A stretch of 34,926 bases of DNA from positions 1-34,926 of the forward strand of contig JAFEGO010000032.1 of NCBI GenBank assembly GCA_018239845.1. Direction: 5' to 3'. Shown here piece by piece: positions 1 to 7,429 of the stretch. The DNA is from Verrucomicrobiota bacterium. Its GTDB lineage: Bacteria; Verrucomicrobiota; Verrucomicrobiia; Opitutales; Opitutaceae. A program made the position numbers and the translations under genes. Within the stretch, counting starts at the first letter, position 1; each line of letters opens with the position of its first letter. Under the pieces are notes generated by a model, which saw nothing but the letters and a program-made list of their open reading frames with translations, was not told the origin of the DNA and did no database searches.

Positions 1-32
1 GCCAGCGGACGTTTGGCACGGTCGGAGGTGAC

Positions 33-53
33 GGGCGTCGTCAAGCGACGCCC
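33..53. repeat. Short hairpin, REP-like, at left edge
   Basis: An 8-bp perfect inverted repeat (GGGCGTCG / CGACGCCC) with a 5-nt loop. Read on the minus strand it begins GTAGGGGCGTCGCTTG, which resembles the GTAGGAGCG-type palindrome that follows at 74-141. The two may form a head-to-head REP pair downstream of folC. No gene is supported in 1-158. Confidence 0.45.
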
Positions 54-73
54 CTACATGGCCGGATCGAAAT

Positions 74-141
74 GTAGGAGCGTGCTTGCACGCGATGAGC
101 GATCCGAGCCGAAGGAAAATCGCGTGCAAGCACGCTCCTAC
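74..141. repeat. REP-like palindrome, GTAGGAGCG family, copy 1
   Basis: Perfect 23-bp inverted repeat: left arm 74-96 begins GTAGGAGCGTGCTTGCACGC, right arm 119-141 is its exact reverse complement, loop 22 nt. It lies just past the folC stop. A relative with the same GTAGGAGCG start and CGCGA end is at 18781-18838. GTAGGAGCG-type REPs are well known in Pseudomonas and are typically mobilised by RAYT transposases; no RAYT gene is visible here. Confidence 0.85.
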
Positions 142-158
142 CCAAGCCATCGGATCTC

Positions 159-1433
159 CTACGCGCCCTGCAGCCGCCCCATCACTTCACCAAGCAGGTA
201 GATCGACCCCGTCGTAACCACGACATCATCCGGCCCGCCGGCGGTGCACATATCCGGTGCCGGAAACAATCCCGCCACCGTCGCGCGCACGGTGCGGCCC
301 TTCCATGTCGCCGGCAGCAGTGCTTCGAGTTCTTCGTACCCGCACGCGCGCGGCTGCGCGGGCACCACGAAGTGAATTTCCTTCGCATGCCGTGCGATGA
401 CTTCCAGCAGCGGTTTCGCCCGGTCCGCGCCGAGCACACCGACGATCACCACCGGGGCTTTGCCGGTCTCTTCCCGCAGCTTAGTGAGATTCGCGTCGAG
501 CACCTGCGCGCCCTCGGGATTGTGCGAGGCATCGAGCACCGCGGGGCGTCCGCCGATGCGCACGCGCTGCCAGCGGCCGGGCCAGTCCACCTGCCGCAGC
601 CCGCGCGCGATCACGGCCTCGTCGATCTTCCACTGCGGCCCGAGCGCGCGCGCCGCCAGCGTAGCGGTGGCGGCGTTCCACCGCTGGTAGTCGCCTTCGA
701 GATTCGTCGCGGGATAATTTTCGCCGCTTTCGCCAAAGACTTCGCGCACCGAGGTCACGGGCGCGCCGCGCTCCACCGCGATTTTGCGCACCACGGCCTC
801 CGCCTCGGGGGGCAGACGACCGATCACGACCGGACGCCCCGGCTTCACGATGCCCGCCTTCTCCGCGGCGATCAGCCCGATTTCGCCGCCGAGCAGTTCG
901 CAGTGATCGAGGCCGATTGAAGTGATCACCGAAACTTCCGGCGTCACGATGTTCGTTGCATCGAGTCGGCCGCCGAGGCCCACCTCAATCACGCCGATGT
1001 CGCAGCCCTTCCGTTTGAATTGCAGAAACGCCATCGCCGTCAGCAGTTCAAAAAAGCTCGGCGCATCGTCCGCTCCGCCAGCCGCCTCCAGCTTGGCCCC
1101 GATCGGCGTAAGCTCGCGCACGTAGGCCACAATCTCCTCCGTCGTCAGCGGCTTCCGCGCCACCTGCACGCGCTCGCCGAGGTGCACGAGGTGCGGCGAG
1201 GTGTAGAGCCCGGTGCGCCAGCCGGCGGCGTGCAAAATCGCTTCGAGCATCGCCGAGACCGACCCTTTGCCGTTGGTCCCCGCGACGTGCACGACCGGCA
1301 GCCCGCGCTCCGGGTGGCCGAGCGCGGCGCTGAGCACGCGCATGCGGTCGATGCCGTGCTTGGCCCCGCGGGCCTTCAGGGCAAAGAGCTGGGCGGTGAC
1401 CGCCGCGTAACCGGCTGGGTCGCTCGCGGACAT
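159..1433 (-). CDS. folC: Bifunctional folylpolyglutamate synthase / dihydrofolate synthase
   Basis: This enzyme ligates glutamate to dihydropteroate and to folates using ATP, in the cytoplasmic folate pathway. The 424-residue protein has the Mur-ligase P-loop (AGTNGKGS, residues 51-58) after a conserved N-terminal helix, the central ATPase domain with the family-typical GVIEVGLGGRLDATN stretch, and a C-terminal Mur-ligase domain containing DASHNPEGA. The length is normal for FolC. It is the last gene of the minus-strand series truA-comF-accD-folC and starts 13 nt after the accD stop, so it is probably co-transcribed; accD-folC adjacency is common in bacteria. Its 3' end is followed by palindromic repeats, not a clear U-tract terminator. 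Confidence 0.95.
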   Translation of the reverse strand: MSASDPAGYAAVTAQLFALKARGAKHGIDRMRVLSAALGHPERGLPVVHVAGTNGKGSVSAMLEAILHAAGWRTGLYTSPHLVHLGERVQVARKPLTTEEIVAYVRELTPIGAKLEAAGGADDAPSFFELLTAMAFLQFKRKGCDIGVIEVGLGGRLDATNIVTPEVSVITSIGLDHCELLGGEIGLIAAEKAGIVKPGRPVVIGRLPPEAEAVVRKIAVERGAPVTSVREVFGESGENYPATNLEGDYQRWNAATATLAARALGPQWKIDEAVIARGLRQVDWPGRWQRVRIGGRPAVLDASHNPEGAQVLDANLTKLREETGKAPVVIVGVLGADRAKPLLEVIARHAKEIHFVVPAQPRACGYEELEALLPATWKGRTVRATVAGLFPAPDMCTAGGPDDVVVTTGSIYLLGEVMGRLQGA

Positions 1434-1446
1434 GACCGGACCTCGC

Positions 1447-2322
1447 TTAGCTTTTGGCGGCGCCGGCGGGCGCGGCCTTTTTGCGGACGTGCAGCGCCAG
1501 CAAAATATCGCGCAGGCGGTCGCGCATCTCCAGGCGGGTCACGATCTGGTCGATGAGCCCGTGCTTGAGCAAAAATTCCGAGGTCTGGAAACCCGGGGGC
1601 AGCGTCTGCTTCGTGGTGTCCTTGATGACGCGCGCACCGGCAAAGCCGATCATCGCGCCCGGCTCGGCGATGATCACATCGCCCAGCGTCGCGTAGCTCG
1701 CGGAGATGCCGCCCGTGGTCGGGTTGGTGAGGACCGAGATGTAGGGCAGGCCCGCCTGCGCGAGGCGACCGAGCGCGGCGCTCGTCTTGGCCATCTGCAT
1801 GAGCGAGAGAATGCCTTCGTGCATGCGTGCACCGCCGCCGGTGCTGAAAATGATGCAGGGCGTTTTTTTCTCGATCGCGCGCTCAATCGCGCGGGTGATT
1901 TTCTCGCCCGTCGCCGAGCCCAGCGTGCCGCCACAGAAGCGGAAATCCATCACGGCCAGCGAGACATCGATGCCGTGGATCTTGCCCATGCCGGTGATGA
2001 CCGCTTCGGGCAGACCGCTCTGCTTCTCGTACTTCTTGATGCGGGTCGGGTACGGGGCCGAGTCCACGAACTCCAGCGGGTCGCCCGATTTCACGGCCGC
2101 ATCCATCTCCGTAAATGACTCCGGGTCGGTGAGATGCGCGATGCGCTCCCGGGCGCCGATGGCAAAGTGATGCCCGCTTTTCGGGACCACCATCTGGTTG
2201 TCCTCGATCTCCTTGGTGAAGACCGGGTCACCCGAAACGGGATCCTTGGTGTAAATTCCTTGCGGAATCTCCTTCTTCCGGGTCTTGCGGACCGCGTAGG
2301 TCGGCTTGTCGAAATGTGTCAT
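1447..2322 (-). CDS. accD: Acetyl-CoA carboxylase carboxyltransferase subunit beta, zinc ribbon degenerate
   Basis: AccD is the beta half of the carboxyltransferase that moves the carboxyl group from biotin to acetyl-CoA, the first step of fatty acid synthesis. The 291-residue protein aligns along its full length with E. coli AccD, including the crotonase-fold core motifs FSTGGGARM, SLMQMAKTSAAL, GLPYISVLT and LPPGFQ. The odd part is the N-terminal ribbon: where the family has CxxC...CxxC, this protein has D27, S30, V46 and S49, with the flanking framework (YTK...VVPKSGHHF) preserved. All four zinc ligands are therefore missing. It follows comF by 6 nt and precedes folC by 13 nt. accA is not in the window. 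Confidence 0.95.
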   Translation of the reverse strand: MTHFDKPTYAVRKTRKKEIPQGIYTKDPVSGDPVFTKEIEDNQMVVPKSGHHFAIGARERIAHLTDPESFTEMDAAVKSGDPLEFVDSAPYPTRIKKYEKQSGLPEAVITGMGKIHGIDVSLAVMDFRFCGGTLGSATGEKITRAIERAIEKKTPCIIFSTGGGARMHEGILSLMQMAKTSAALGRLAQAGLPYISVLTNPTTGGISASYATLGDVIIAEPGAMIGFAGARVIKDTTKQTLPPGFQTSEFLLKHGLIDQIVTRLEMRDRLRDILLALHVRKKAAPAGAAKS

Positions 2323-2328
2323 GGGGTG

Positions 2329-3066
2329 TCAGCCGTGGCCAAACGTAATCACGTCGAGGTTCAGCGCGCCAGAGCGGCGGAGCGCGAGAGCGCAGCTGTT
2401 GAGGGTCGAACCCGTGGTGAAGACATCGTCAACGAGGACATAGTGAAGCTCCGGATTAAGGGGCGCGCCCGGAGCCAGTGCAAAGGCATTTTTGAGGTTC
2501 AGCCGACGGGTCTTTTTGTCGTAATGTGTTTGCGAAACGGTGTCTGCCGTGCGCTGGAGCAACATCTCCACCCGCGCCGCCCCGCCCGCCACCCGGGCGA
2601 GCGCCGTGGCGATCAGCGCACTCTGGTTGTAGCCGCGCTCCCGCTCCTTGCGCGGGTGCAGCGGCACAGGCACCAGCACGGCGTCGCGGACCAGCTCCAG
2701 CACATGCGCCGAGCGACGGAAGACCGCCTCGATGTCCGTCAGCACATGCAAGCCGTGGTGGTACTTGAGTTCATGGACGAGGGTGCGCCCGGGGCCCTTC
2801 GAGAGCACCGCCGTCCTACCTTCCCGATACGCGGGCACGAGGTCCGTGCAGTGCGGACACATCTGCTCGCCGATCACCTCGCCGTAGAAGGGGTGACCGC
2901 AGGTCGAGCAGTGTGGCGGTTGCACGAAATCCACCTCCTTCACGCAGCGCGGGCACAGGTGGGCAAACTCACCGTCGTCCGGCACGAGCCCCCGGCAATG
3001 CACGCAGACCGGCGGAAACACCACGTCGCCCAGCCCGCGCCGTAACCGCTGGAGCACCGCCTTCAC
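2329..3066 (-). CDS. comF: ComF family phosphoribosyltransferase-like protein
   Basis: ComF proteins have an N-terminal zinc-ribbon region and a type I phosphoribosyltransferase fold; in naturally competent bacteria they act in DNA uptake, elsewhere their role is unclear. This 245-residue protein shows cysteine pairs in PPVCVHCRG, LCPRC, CSTCGHPF and MCPHC, then the PRPP-binding motif VLVDDVFTTGST near the C-terminus and the conserved RGYNQS. I chose the GTG at 3066 because it overlaps the truA stop (GTGA), which suggests translational coupling. The frame stays open far upstream, but that part is antiparallel-frame shadow of truA. No other competence gene is in view, so a DNA-uptake role is only possible. 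Confidence 0.9.
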   Translation of the reverse strand: MKAVLQRLRRGLGDVVFPPVCVHCRGLVPDDGEFAHLCPRCVKEVDFVQPPHCSTCGHPFYGEVIGEQMCPHCTDLVPAYREGRTAVLSKGPGRTLVHELKYHHGLHVLTDIEAVFRRSAHVLELVRDAVLVPVPLHPRKERERGYNQSALIATALARVAGGAARVEMLLQRTADTVSQTHYDKKTRRLNLKNAFALAPGAPLNPELHYVLVDDVFTTGSTLNSCALALRRSGALNLDVITFGHG

Positions 3067-3827
3067 GAATAGAACACCTTCACGAGAAACAGTCCCTGCG
3101 GCGGCGCCGTCTGCACCAGCGCCGTGCGCTTGGCCGAGGCGAGGATGTCCTTCACCTGCGCGGGCGTGAGCTTCCCTTCGCCCACCGCCACCAGCACGCC
3201 GGCGAGGCTGCGGACCATCTTGTACATGAAGCCGTCGGCCTCCGCCGTGATCTTGATCCGCCGCCCGCGCTTCACGATCTCCAACCGGCGGACGTCGCGC
3301 ACGGTGCTCTCGCGTTCGGAGCCGTTCTCCGCGGTGAAGGCCTTGAAGTCGTGTTTCCCCTGCAGCACCGCCGCCGCCCGCTGCATCGCCGCGACATCGA
3401 GCGGCCGGAACACCGGCCAGCAATACGGCCGCTGAAACGGGTCCGCGTCGCCGAGGTGAATGTGATATTCGTAGCGCTTCCCCGTGGCCTTGAAGCGCGC
3501 GTGAAAATCCGCCGCCACCACCCGGGCCGACTTGATCTGGATCGTCGGGGGCAGCCCGCTGCGCAGCGCCGCCAGCAGTTTCTCCGGGCCGTGGCGCCAC
3601 TCCGCGTCGAAGTGAAACACCTGCCCCAGCGCGTGCACGCCCGCGTCGGTGCGCCCGCTCGCGTGGATGCGCACCAACCGCTTGAAGAGCACCTGCAGCC
3701 GCGCCTCGATCACATCCTGCAGGGCCGGCCGCTCCCCCGGTACCTGGCTCTGCCAGCCCGCGAACCCCGCGCCGTCGTAGGCGCAGACGCATTTCCACCG
3801 CTGGGTTTTGGGACTCGCCTCGGACAT
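3063..3827 (-). CDS. truA: tRNA pseudouridine(38-40) synthase TruA
   Basis: TruA isomerises uridines 38-40 in the tRNA anticodon stem-loop to pseudouridine. The 254-residue length is normal. The catalytic aspartate is D61 in SGRTDAGVHALGQV, preceded by the N-terminal AYDGAGFAGWQ motif, and the C-terminal FLYKMVR-like element (FMYKMVRSLAGVLV) is present. It is the first gene of the truA-comF-accD-folC operon, with its stop overlapping the comF start by 4 nt. A 56-bp gap separates it from the divergent HAD gene, and promoters for both directions must lie there. Confidence 0.96.
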   Translation of the reverse strand: MSEASPKTQRWKCVCAYDGAGFAGWQSQVPGERPALQDVIEARLQVLFKRLVRIHASGRTDAGVHALGQVFHFDAEWRHGPEKLLAALRSGLPPTIQIKSARVVAADFHARFKATGKRYEYHIHLGDADPFQRPYCWPVFRPLDVAAMQRAAAVLQGKHDFKAFTAENGSERESTVRDVRRLEIVKRGRRIKITAEADGFMYKMVRSLAGVLVAVGEGKLTPAQVKDILASAKRTALVQTAPPQGLFLVKVFYS

Positions 3828-3883
3828 CGGTGGAAGGTTGCGCGCCCCGCCCCGCGGTGTCCAAAGTGTTTTATTTAAGATCC

Positions 3884-4534
3884 ATGACCCGACTCCGCCA
3901 CCGCCACCTCATCTGGGATTGGAACGGCACCCTCCTCGACGACCTCGACCTGAGCCTCAGCGTGATGAACGCGATCCTCGCGCGCCGCGCGCTGCCCCGG
4001 CTCGACCGCGCGCGCTACCATACGCTCTTCGACTTCCCCGTGCGCACCTACTACGGCCGCCTCGGCTTCGACCCGGCTCGCGACAGCTTTGAGCAGCTCA
4101 GCGTGGAGTTCATCTCCGGCTACGACGCCCGCCGCCTCGAGAGCACCCTGCACCGCGACGCCCGCCGCCTCCTCGGCGCCGCCCGCGACGCCGGCCTCCG
4201 CCAGTCGATCCTCTCGGCCTACCGCCAGGAAACGCTCCGCGAGATCGTAGCGCACTTCGGCCTCGACGGCCATTTCGACCACATCGCCGGCCTCGATAAC
4301 ATCCACGCCCACAGTAAGCTCGACCTGGGCCGCGATCTTATCCGTCGGCTGGATACGCCTCCCGGCGAAATCCTCCTCGTCGGCGACACCCTGCACGACC
4401 TCGAGGTCGCCCGGGAACTCGGCGTGGACTGCGCCCTCATCGCCGCCGGCCACCACCCCGCCGACCGACTGCAAGCCACCGGGGCCCCCGTGTACCCCGA
4501 CCTCGCCGCCTTCGCCGCCGCCCACGGATTATAG
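3884..4534 (+). CDS. HAD-family hydrolase (phosphoglycolate-phosphatase-like)
   Basis: This 216-residue protein has the haloacid dehalogenase fold with a helical cap inserted after motif I. Motif I reads IWDWNGTLLDD: nucleophile D12, but the usual second aspartate is N14 (DxN, not DxD). Motif II is probably S79 in ILSAYRQ, motif III a lysine in HSKLDLGRDL, and motif IV is VGDTLHDLEVA. The layout fits the Gph/PGMB branch. The DWNGT variant recurs in one HAD subgroup, so the enzyme may still be active, but its substrate cannot be read from sequence. The start at 3884 is chosen because the domain begins there; an in-frame extension to 3830 would run back into the divergent gap. It converges on ruvX across a 30-bp palindrome. 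Confidence 0.85.
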   Translation: MTRLRHRHLIWDWNGTLLDDLDLSLSVMNAILARRALPRLDRARYHTLFDFPVRTYYGRLGFDPARDSFEQLSVEFISGYDARRLESTLHRDARRLLGAARDAGLRQSILSAYRQETLREIVAHFGLDGHFDHIAGLDNIHAHSKLDLGRDLIRRLDTPPGEILLVGDTLHDLEVARELGVDCALIAAGHHPADRLQATGAPVYPDLAAFAAAHGL

Positions 4535-4549
4535 GCGATTTTCAGGAGA

Positions 4550-4618
4550 GGCCCACGGAACACACGGAATACACGGAAACCGGAATTATTTCCGTGTATT
4601 CCGTGTGTTCCGTGGGCC
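4550..4618. repeat. CACGGAANA palindrome, copy 1 (perfect)
   Basis: Perfect 30-bp inverted repeat, arms 4550-4579 and 4589-4618, loop 9 nt. Each arm carries three tandem 9-nt units of the form CACGGAANA. It fills the gap between the convergent HAD and ruvX genes. It lacks a U-tract on either strand, so it is a palindromic repeat first; it could still act as a factor-dependent or bidirectional stop. Related copies are at 16630-16698 and inside purL at 21977-22062. Confidence 0.95.
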
Positions 4619-4627
4619 AAAAACAGC

Positions 4628-5074
4628 TCAATCCTCGACGGGCTCGTCGTCCCCTGCCTCCAGCGGCGGGTACAGCTGGTTCAGGTAATCCTGCAAGATC
4701 AGCGTCGCCGCGCGTGAGTCGATGATGCCGCTCGCGCGGATGTCGCGGCGCTTCGACTTCGCGATGCTCGACTCCGCCTCATGGCTCGTCAGCCGCTCAT
4801 CCACGAGGTGCACGGGGAGGCCGGTCTCGCGGTGCAGCTCCTGGGCGAAGGCCGCAGCTTCCTTCGCCTTCGGGCCCTCGGTGTCGTCCATGTTGAGCGG
4901 ATGGCCCAGCACAATTTCCTGCGCGCGCCGCTCCTTCAGCACGGCCAGCAGCGCGGCCCGGCGCTGCGTCGGGTCGGCCTGGGTGAGTGCGGGCAGCGGC
5001 GTAGCCACCGCCAGCTCGTCGCCGAAGGCGAGGCCGATGCGGCGCGTGCCGAGGTCGATGCCGATGTAACGCAT
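4628..5074 (-). CDS. ruvX: RuvX/YqgF-type Holliday junction resolvase-like nuclease
   Basis: RuvX (YqgF) proteins have an RNase H-like fold and act in 16S rRNA 5' maturation and possibly Holliday junction resolution. The 148-residue protein starts with the conserved MRYIGIDLGTRRIGLAFGD, has VLGHPLNMDDTEGPKA, then LVDERLTSHEAE and a C-terminal IIDSRAATLILQDYL, which supply the acidic active-site residues. The start at 5074 is preferred over 5116 because the family begins right at this first strand; the upstream codons add an unconserved 14 residues. It is convergent with the HAD gene and divergent from the MoeB-like gene (77-bp gap). Confidence 0.93.
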   Translation of the reverse strand: MRYIGIDLGTRRIGLAFGDELAVATPLPALTQADPTQRRAALLAVLKERRAQEIVLGHPLNMDDTEGPKAKEAAAFAQELHRETGLPVHLVDERLTSHEAESSIAKSKRRDIRASGIIDSRAATLILQDYLNQLYPPLEAGDDEPVED

Positions 5075-5151
5075 ATGCCCTATCTCGGCCACTCGGCCGG
5101 GCCGGCGCAATTTCATTTGCGACGCACCGCCTTCGCGCTCTGTTAGGCGTG

Positions 5152-6312
5152 ATGTCCGCCGATCTGCCCAGCCTTTCGCCTGCCGAGCTCGCGCGCTACA
5201 GCCGGCATATCCAGCTCGGCGAGCTGGGCGTGGACGGCCAGCGCCGCCTCGCCGCGGCCCGGGTGCTCATCGTCGGCGCAGGTGGTCTCGGCAGTCCCGC
5301 CGCCCTTTATCTCGCCGCCGCCGGCATCGGCACGATTGGGGTCGCGGACTTTGACCGTGTCGCCACTCACAATCTCCAGCGTCAGCTCCTCCACACCGAC
5401 GCCACCGTCGGCCAGCCCAAGGTGGACTCCGCCGCCGCCCGGCTCCGCGCGACCAACCCCCACATCAACGTCGTCACGCATCCCGAGGGCGTGACCGCGG
5501 ACAACGCCCTCGCCCTCTTCGCCGACTACGACGTCATCCTCGACGGCACCGACAATTTCGCCGCGCGCTACCTCAACAACGACGCCGCGTTTTTCGCGAA
5601 AAGGCCGCTCGTCTTCGGCAGCATCTTCAAGTTCGAGGGCCAGGTCGCCGTCTTTGATTCCGCCTCCGGCGGCCCGTGCTACCGCTGCCTGTTTCCCGCG
5701 CCACCCGCCGCCGGCAGCGTGCCCGGTTGCGGCGAAGCCGGGGTGCTCGGTGCCCTCTGCGGCGTGATCGGCAGCCTGCAGGCCCTTGAGGTCCTGAAAC
5801 TCATCACCGGCCTCGGCTCACCGCTCACCGGTCGCCTGCTGACCTACGACGCCCTCGCTCCGCAGGTGCAAACCCTGTCCCTCCCGCGCGACCCGCATTG
5901 CCCGCTCTGCGGCTCCTCGCCCACCATCCGGACCCTGCCCACCTGCACCGCCGCCTGCGCCACCCCTCCTTCCATGTCCACCGAAGCCCATCCGCTCGAA
6001 GTCACCGTCACCGAAGCCCGCCAGCTCCTCGACACCGCCGCCGACCGCACGCTGCTGGTCGATGTCCGCGAGCCGTTCGAAATTGAGATCTGTCAGATCA
6101 AGGACGCCGAGCTCATCCCGCTCCGCCAGATCCCCGAGCACGTCGGCGCGCTGCCGAAGGACAAGCACCTGCTCATGCTCTGCCACCACGGCCGCCGCAG
6201 CCTCAATGCGACGGAATTCCTCCGCGCCAACGGCTACACTGCCGTCAGCAGCATCGCCGGCGGCATCGACGCCTGGGCCGAGCAGATCGAACCCACGATG
6301 GTTCGCTACTGA
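5152..6312 (+). CDS. MoeB/ThiF-type adenylyltransferase fused to a rhodanese domain
   Basis: E1-like enzymes adenylate the C-terminus of a small sulfur carrier (MoaD or ThiS); a fused rhodanese can pass on persulfide sulfur. This 386-residue protein has the nucleotide-binding VGAGGLGSPAALYL (residues 41-54), the DFDRVATHNLQRQ motif, zinc cysteines C176/C179 and C250/C253, and C193 in the conserved PGCGEAGVLG segment. After a Pro/Thr/Cys-rich linker (about 255-275) comes a rhodanese domain, 280-386, with active-site loop CHHGRRS and catalytic C344. The layout matches the MoeB-rhodanese (MoeZ-like) group. ATG 5152 is taken as start; GTG 5149 directly before it is also possible. No carrier protein gene is nearby, so the choice between molybdopterin, thiamine and thiolation roles is open. 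Confidence 0.92.
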   Translation: MSADLPSLSPAELARYSRHIQLGELGVDGQRRLAAARVLIVGAGGLGSPAALYLAAAGIGTIGVADFDRVATHNLQRQLLHTDATVGQPKVDSAAARLRATNPHINVVTHPEGVTADNALALFADYDVILDGTDNFAARYLNNDAAFFAKRPLVFGSIFKFEGQVAVFDSASGGPCYRCLFPAPPAAGSVPGCGEAGVLGALCGVIGSLQALEVLKLITGLGSPLTGRLLTYDALAPQVQTLSLPRDPHCPLCGSSPTIRTLPTCTAACATPPSMSTEAHPLEVTVTEARQLLDTAADRTLLVDVREPFEIEICQIKDAELIPLRQIPEHVGALPKDKHLLMLCHHGRRSLNATEFLRANGYTAVSSIAGGIDAWAEQIEPTMVRY

Positions 6313-6319
6313 GGATTTT

Positions 6320-6391
6320 AACCGCAAATGGACGCGAATAGACGCGAATAAAATGGTTCGGATTCGCGTCTATTCGCGTCCATTCGCGGTT
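6320..6391. repeat. GACGCGAATA palindrome
   Basis: 30-bp inverted repeat with one mismatch: left arm 6320-6349, right arm 6362-6391, loop 12 nt. Each arm contains two tandem copies of the 10-mer GACGCGAATA. It sits between the stop codons of the convergent MoeB-rhodanese and aminotransferase genes and has no U-tract. It differs in sequence from the CACGGAANA family but shares its design: tandem units in arms, short loop, convergent gap. Confidence 0.92.
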
Positions 6392-6406
6392 ACTTCATCA
6401 TCAAGT

Positions 6407-7324
6407 CTATCCCACCCGCAGCTCGGGGTGCTTGGCAATGTACCCGCGCACGTAGTCGGCAAAGGCGGCCTTCAATTTCAGCGTCACGGTGCCCTCGCCT
6501 AGCTTGAAGACGCTCGCATCGATCGAGCGCACCGGCGTCACGTCTTTCGTGGTCGAGAGCAGGAAGCACTCGTCCAATCCCTTAAAATCCTCCGGCCGGA
6601 TCGTGGCTTCGCGCAGCTTGATCCCCGCCGCCGGGGCGATCTCGTCGATCAGGAGTCCGCGCGTGATGCCTGCCAGCAAACCCGCCGAGAGCGGCGGCGT
6701 CAGCACCTCGTCGCCGCGCACAAAGCCGATGTTCGACACCGCTACTTCGGTCACTTCGCCGGCTTGGTTGAGAATCACGGCCTCATCCGCGCCGCGGGCC
6801 CGCGCCTCGCGCAGGCAGAGGATGTTGTTGAGATAGTTGCCGGTCTTCCACGCCGGGTTGAGCGCATCGGCCGGGTTGCGGCGGAGCTGCGTCGTCAGGG
6901 AGAGGTTGAGGCCGGCGCGGAATTTCTCCGGCGGGTGCTCCTTGTTGGGCTGCACCAGCAGCACGTAGTCGCTCGCATCCGCGAGGGCGGTGTCGAGCCC
7001 GATGGCCCCGCCGCCACGCGTGATTTGCAGCCGGATGTACAGCTCGCCCTTATCCTGCGTCGCCGTCCGATAAGCTGCTACCGTACGCTTGATCTCCCCT
7101 AGCATCGGCTCGGGGGCCAGCGGCAGGGTCATACCCAGTGCCGCCGCCGACTGCTCCAGCCGGCGCCAGTGCTCCATCCAGGCAAACAGCGTGCCTTGAT
7201 ACGTCCGCCAGACTTCGTAAATCGCGTCTCCGTAGAGAAATCCGCGATTCAACGGGGAAACGGAGGCCTCGCGGGCGTCGTGCAGGCGGCCGTTGGTGCA
7301 GGCCTGGATGTAGGCGGTGGACAT
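6407..7324 (-). CDS. PLP-dependent class IV aminotransferase (BCAT / DAAT / PabC-like)
   Basis: Fold-type IV PLP enzymes include branched-chain and D-amino acid transaminases and aminodeoxychorismate lyase. The 305-residue protein shows the N-terminal LNRGFLYGDAIYEVWR motif (residues 25-40), LYIRLQITRG, and the PLP-binding lysine K160 in NPAWKTGNYLNNIL, followed by GADEAVILN, a VTEVAVSNIGF strand and the C-terminal GITRGLL. The start at 7324 is chosen because the family begins just before the first strand (YIQACTNGRL); the longer frame would run through a terminator hairpin at 7369-7394. Residues do not settle the substrate. It stands alone, convergent with the MoeB-like gene. Confidence 0.88.
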   Translation of the reverse strand: MSTAYIQACTNGRLHDAREASVSPLNRGFLYGDAIYEVWRTYQGTLFAWMEHWRRLEQSAAALGMTLPLAPEPMLGEIKRTVAAYRTATQDKGELYIRLQITRGGGAIGLDTALADASDYVLLVQPNKEHPPEKFRAGLNLSLTTQLRRNPADALNPAWKTGNYLNNILCLREARARGADEAVILNQAGEVTEVAVSNIGFVRGDEVLTPPLSAGLLAGITRGLLIDEIAPAAGIKLREATIRPEDFKGLDECFLLSTTKDVTPVRSIDASVFKLGEGTVTLKLKAAFADYVRGYIAKHPELRVG

Positions 7325-7368
7325 GGAGGAAGAGACCGGAAAATGCGGCCAGCGGTCCGCAGGGCGAC

Positions 7369-7394
7369 AAAAAAGCCCCCGCCGGAGCGGAGGC
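7369..7394 (-). terminator. Rho-independent terminator of the coiled-coil gene
   Basis: Read on the minus strand, an 8-bp stem (GCCTCCGC with GCCCCCGC's complement, one mismatch) with a 4-nt loop is followed by a run of six T (plus-strand A-tract 7369-7374). It lies 36 nt beyond the stop of the gene at 7430-7792 and upstream of the aminotransferase start. Confidence 0.7.
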
Positions 7395-7429
7395 CGTTTG
7401 GCTTTGGACTCGTTCGTATTGGCGGGCAA

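Noticed and set aside
1..201. Small plus-strand ORF at the left edge
   Set aside because: It is composed mainly of REP palindrome sequence.
4550..4618. CRISPR-like repeat
   Set aside because: A single perfect palindrome with tandem units, no repeat-spacer array and no cas genes in the window.
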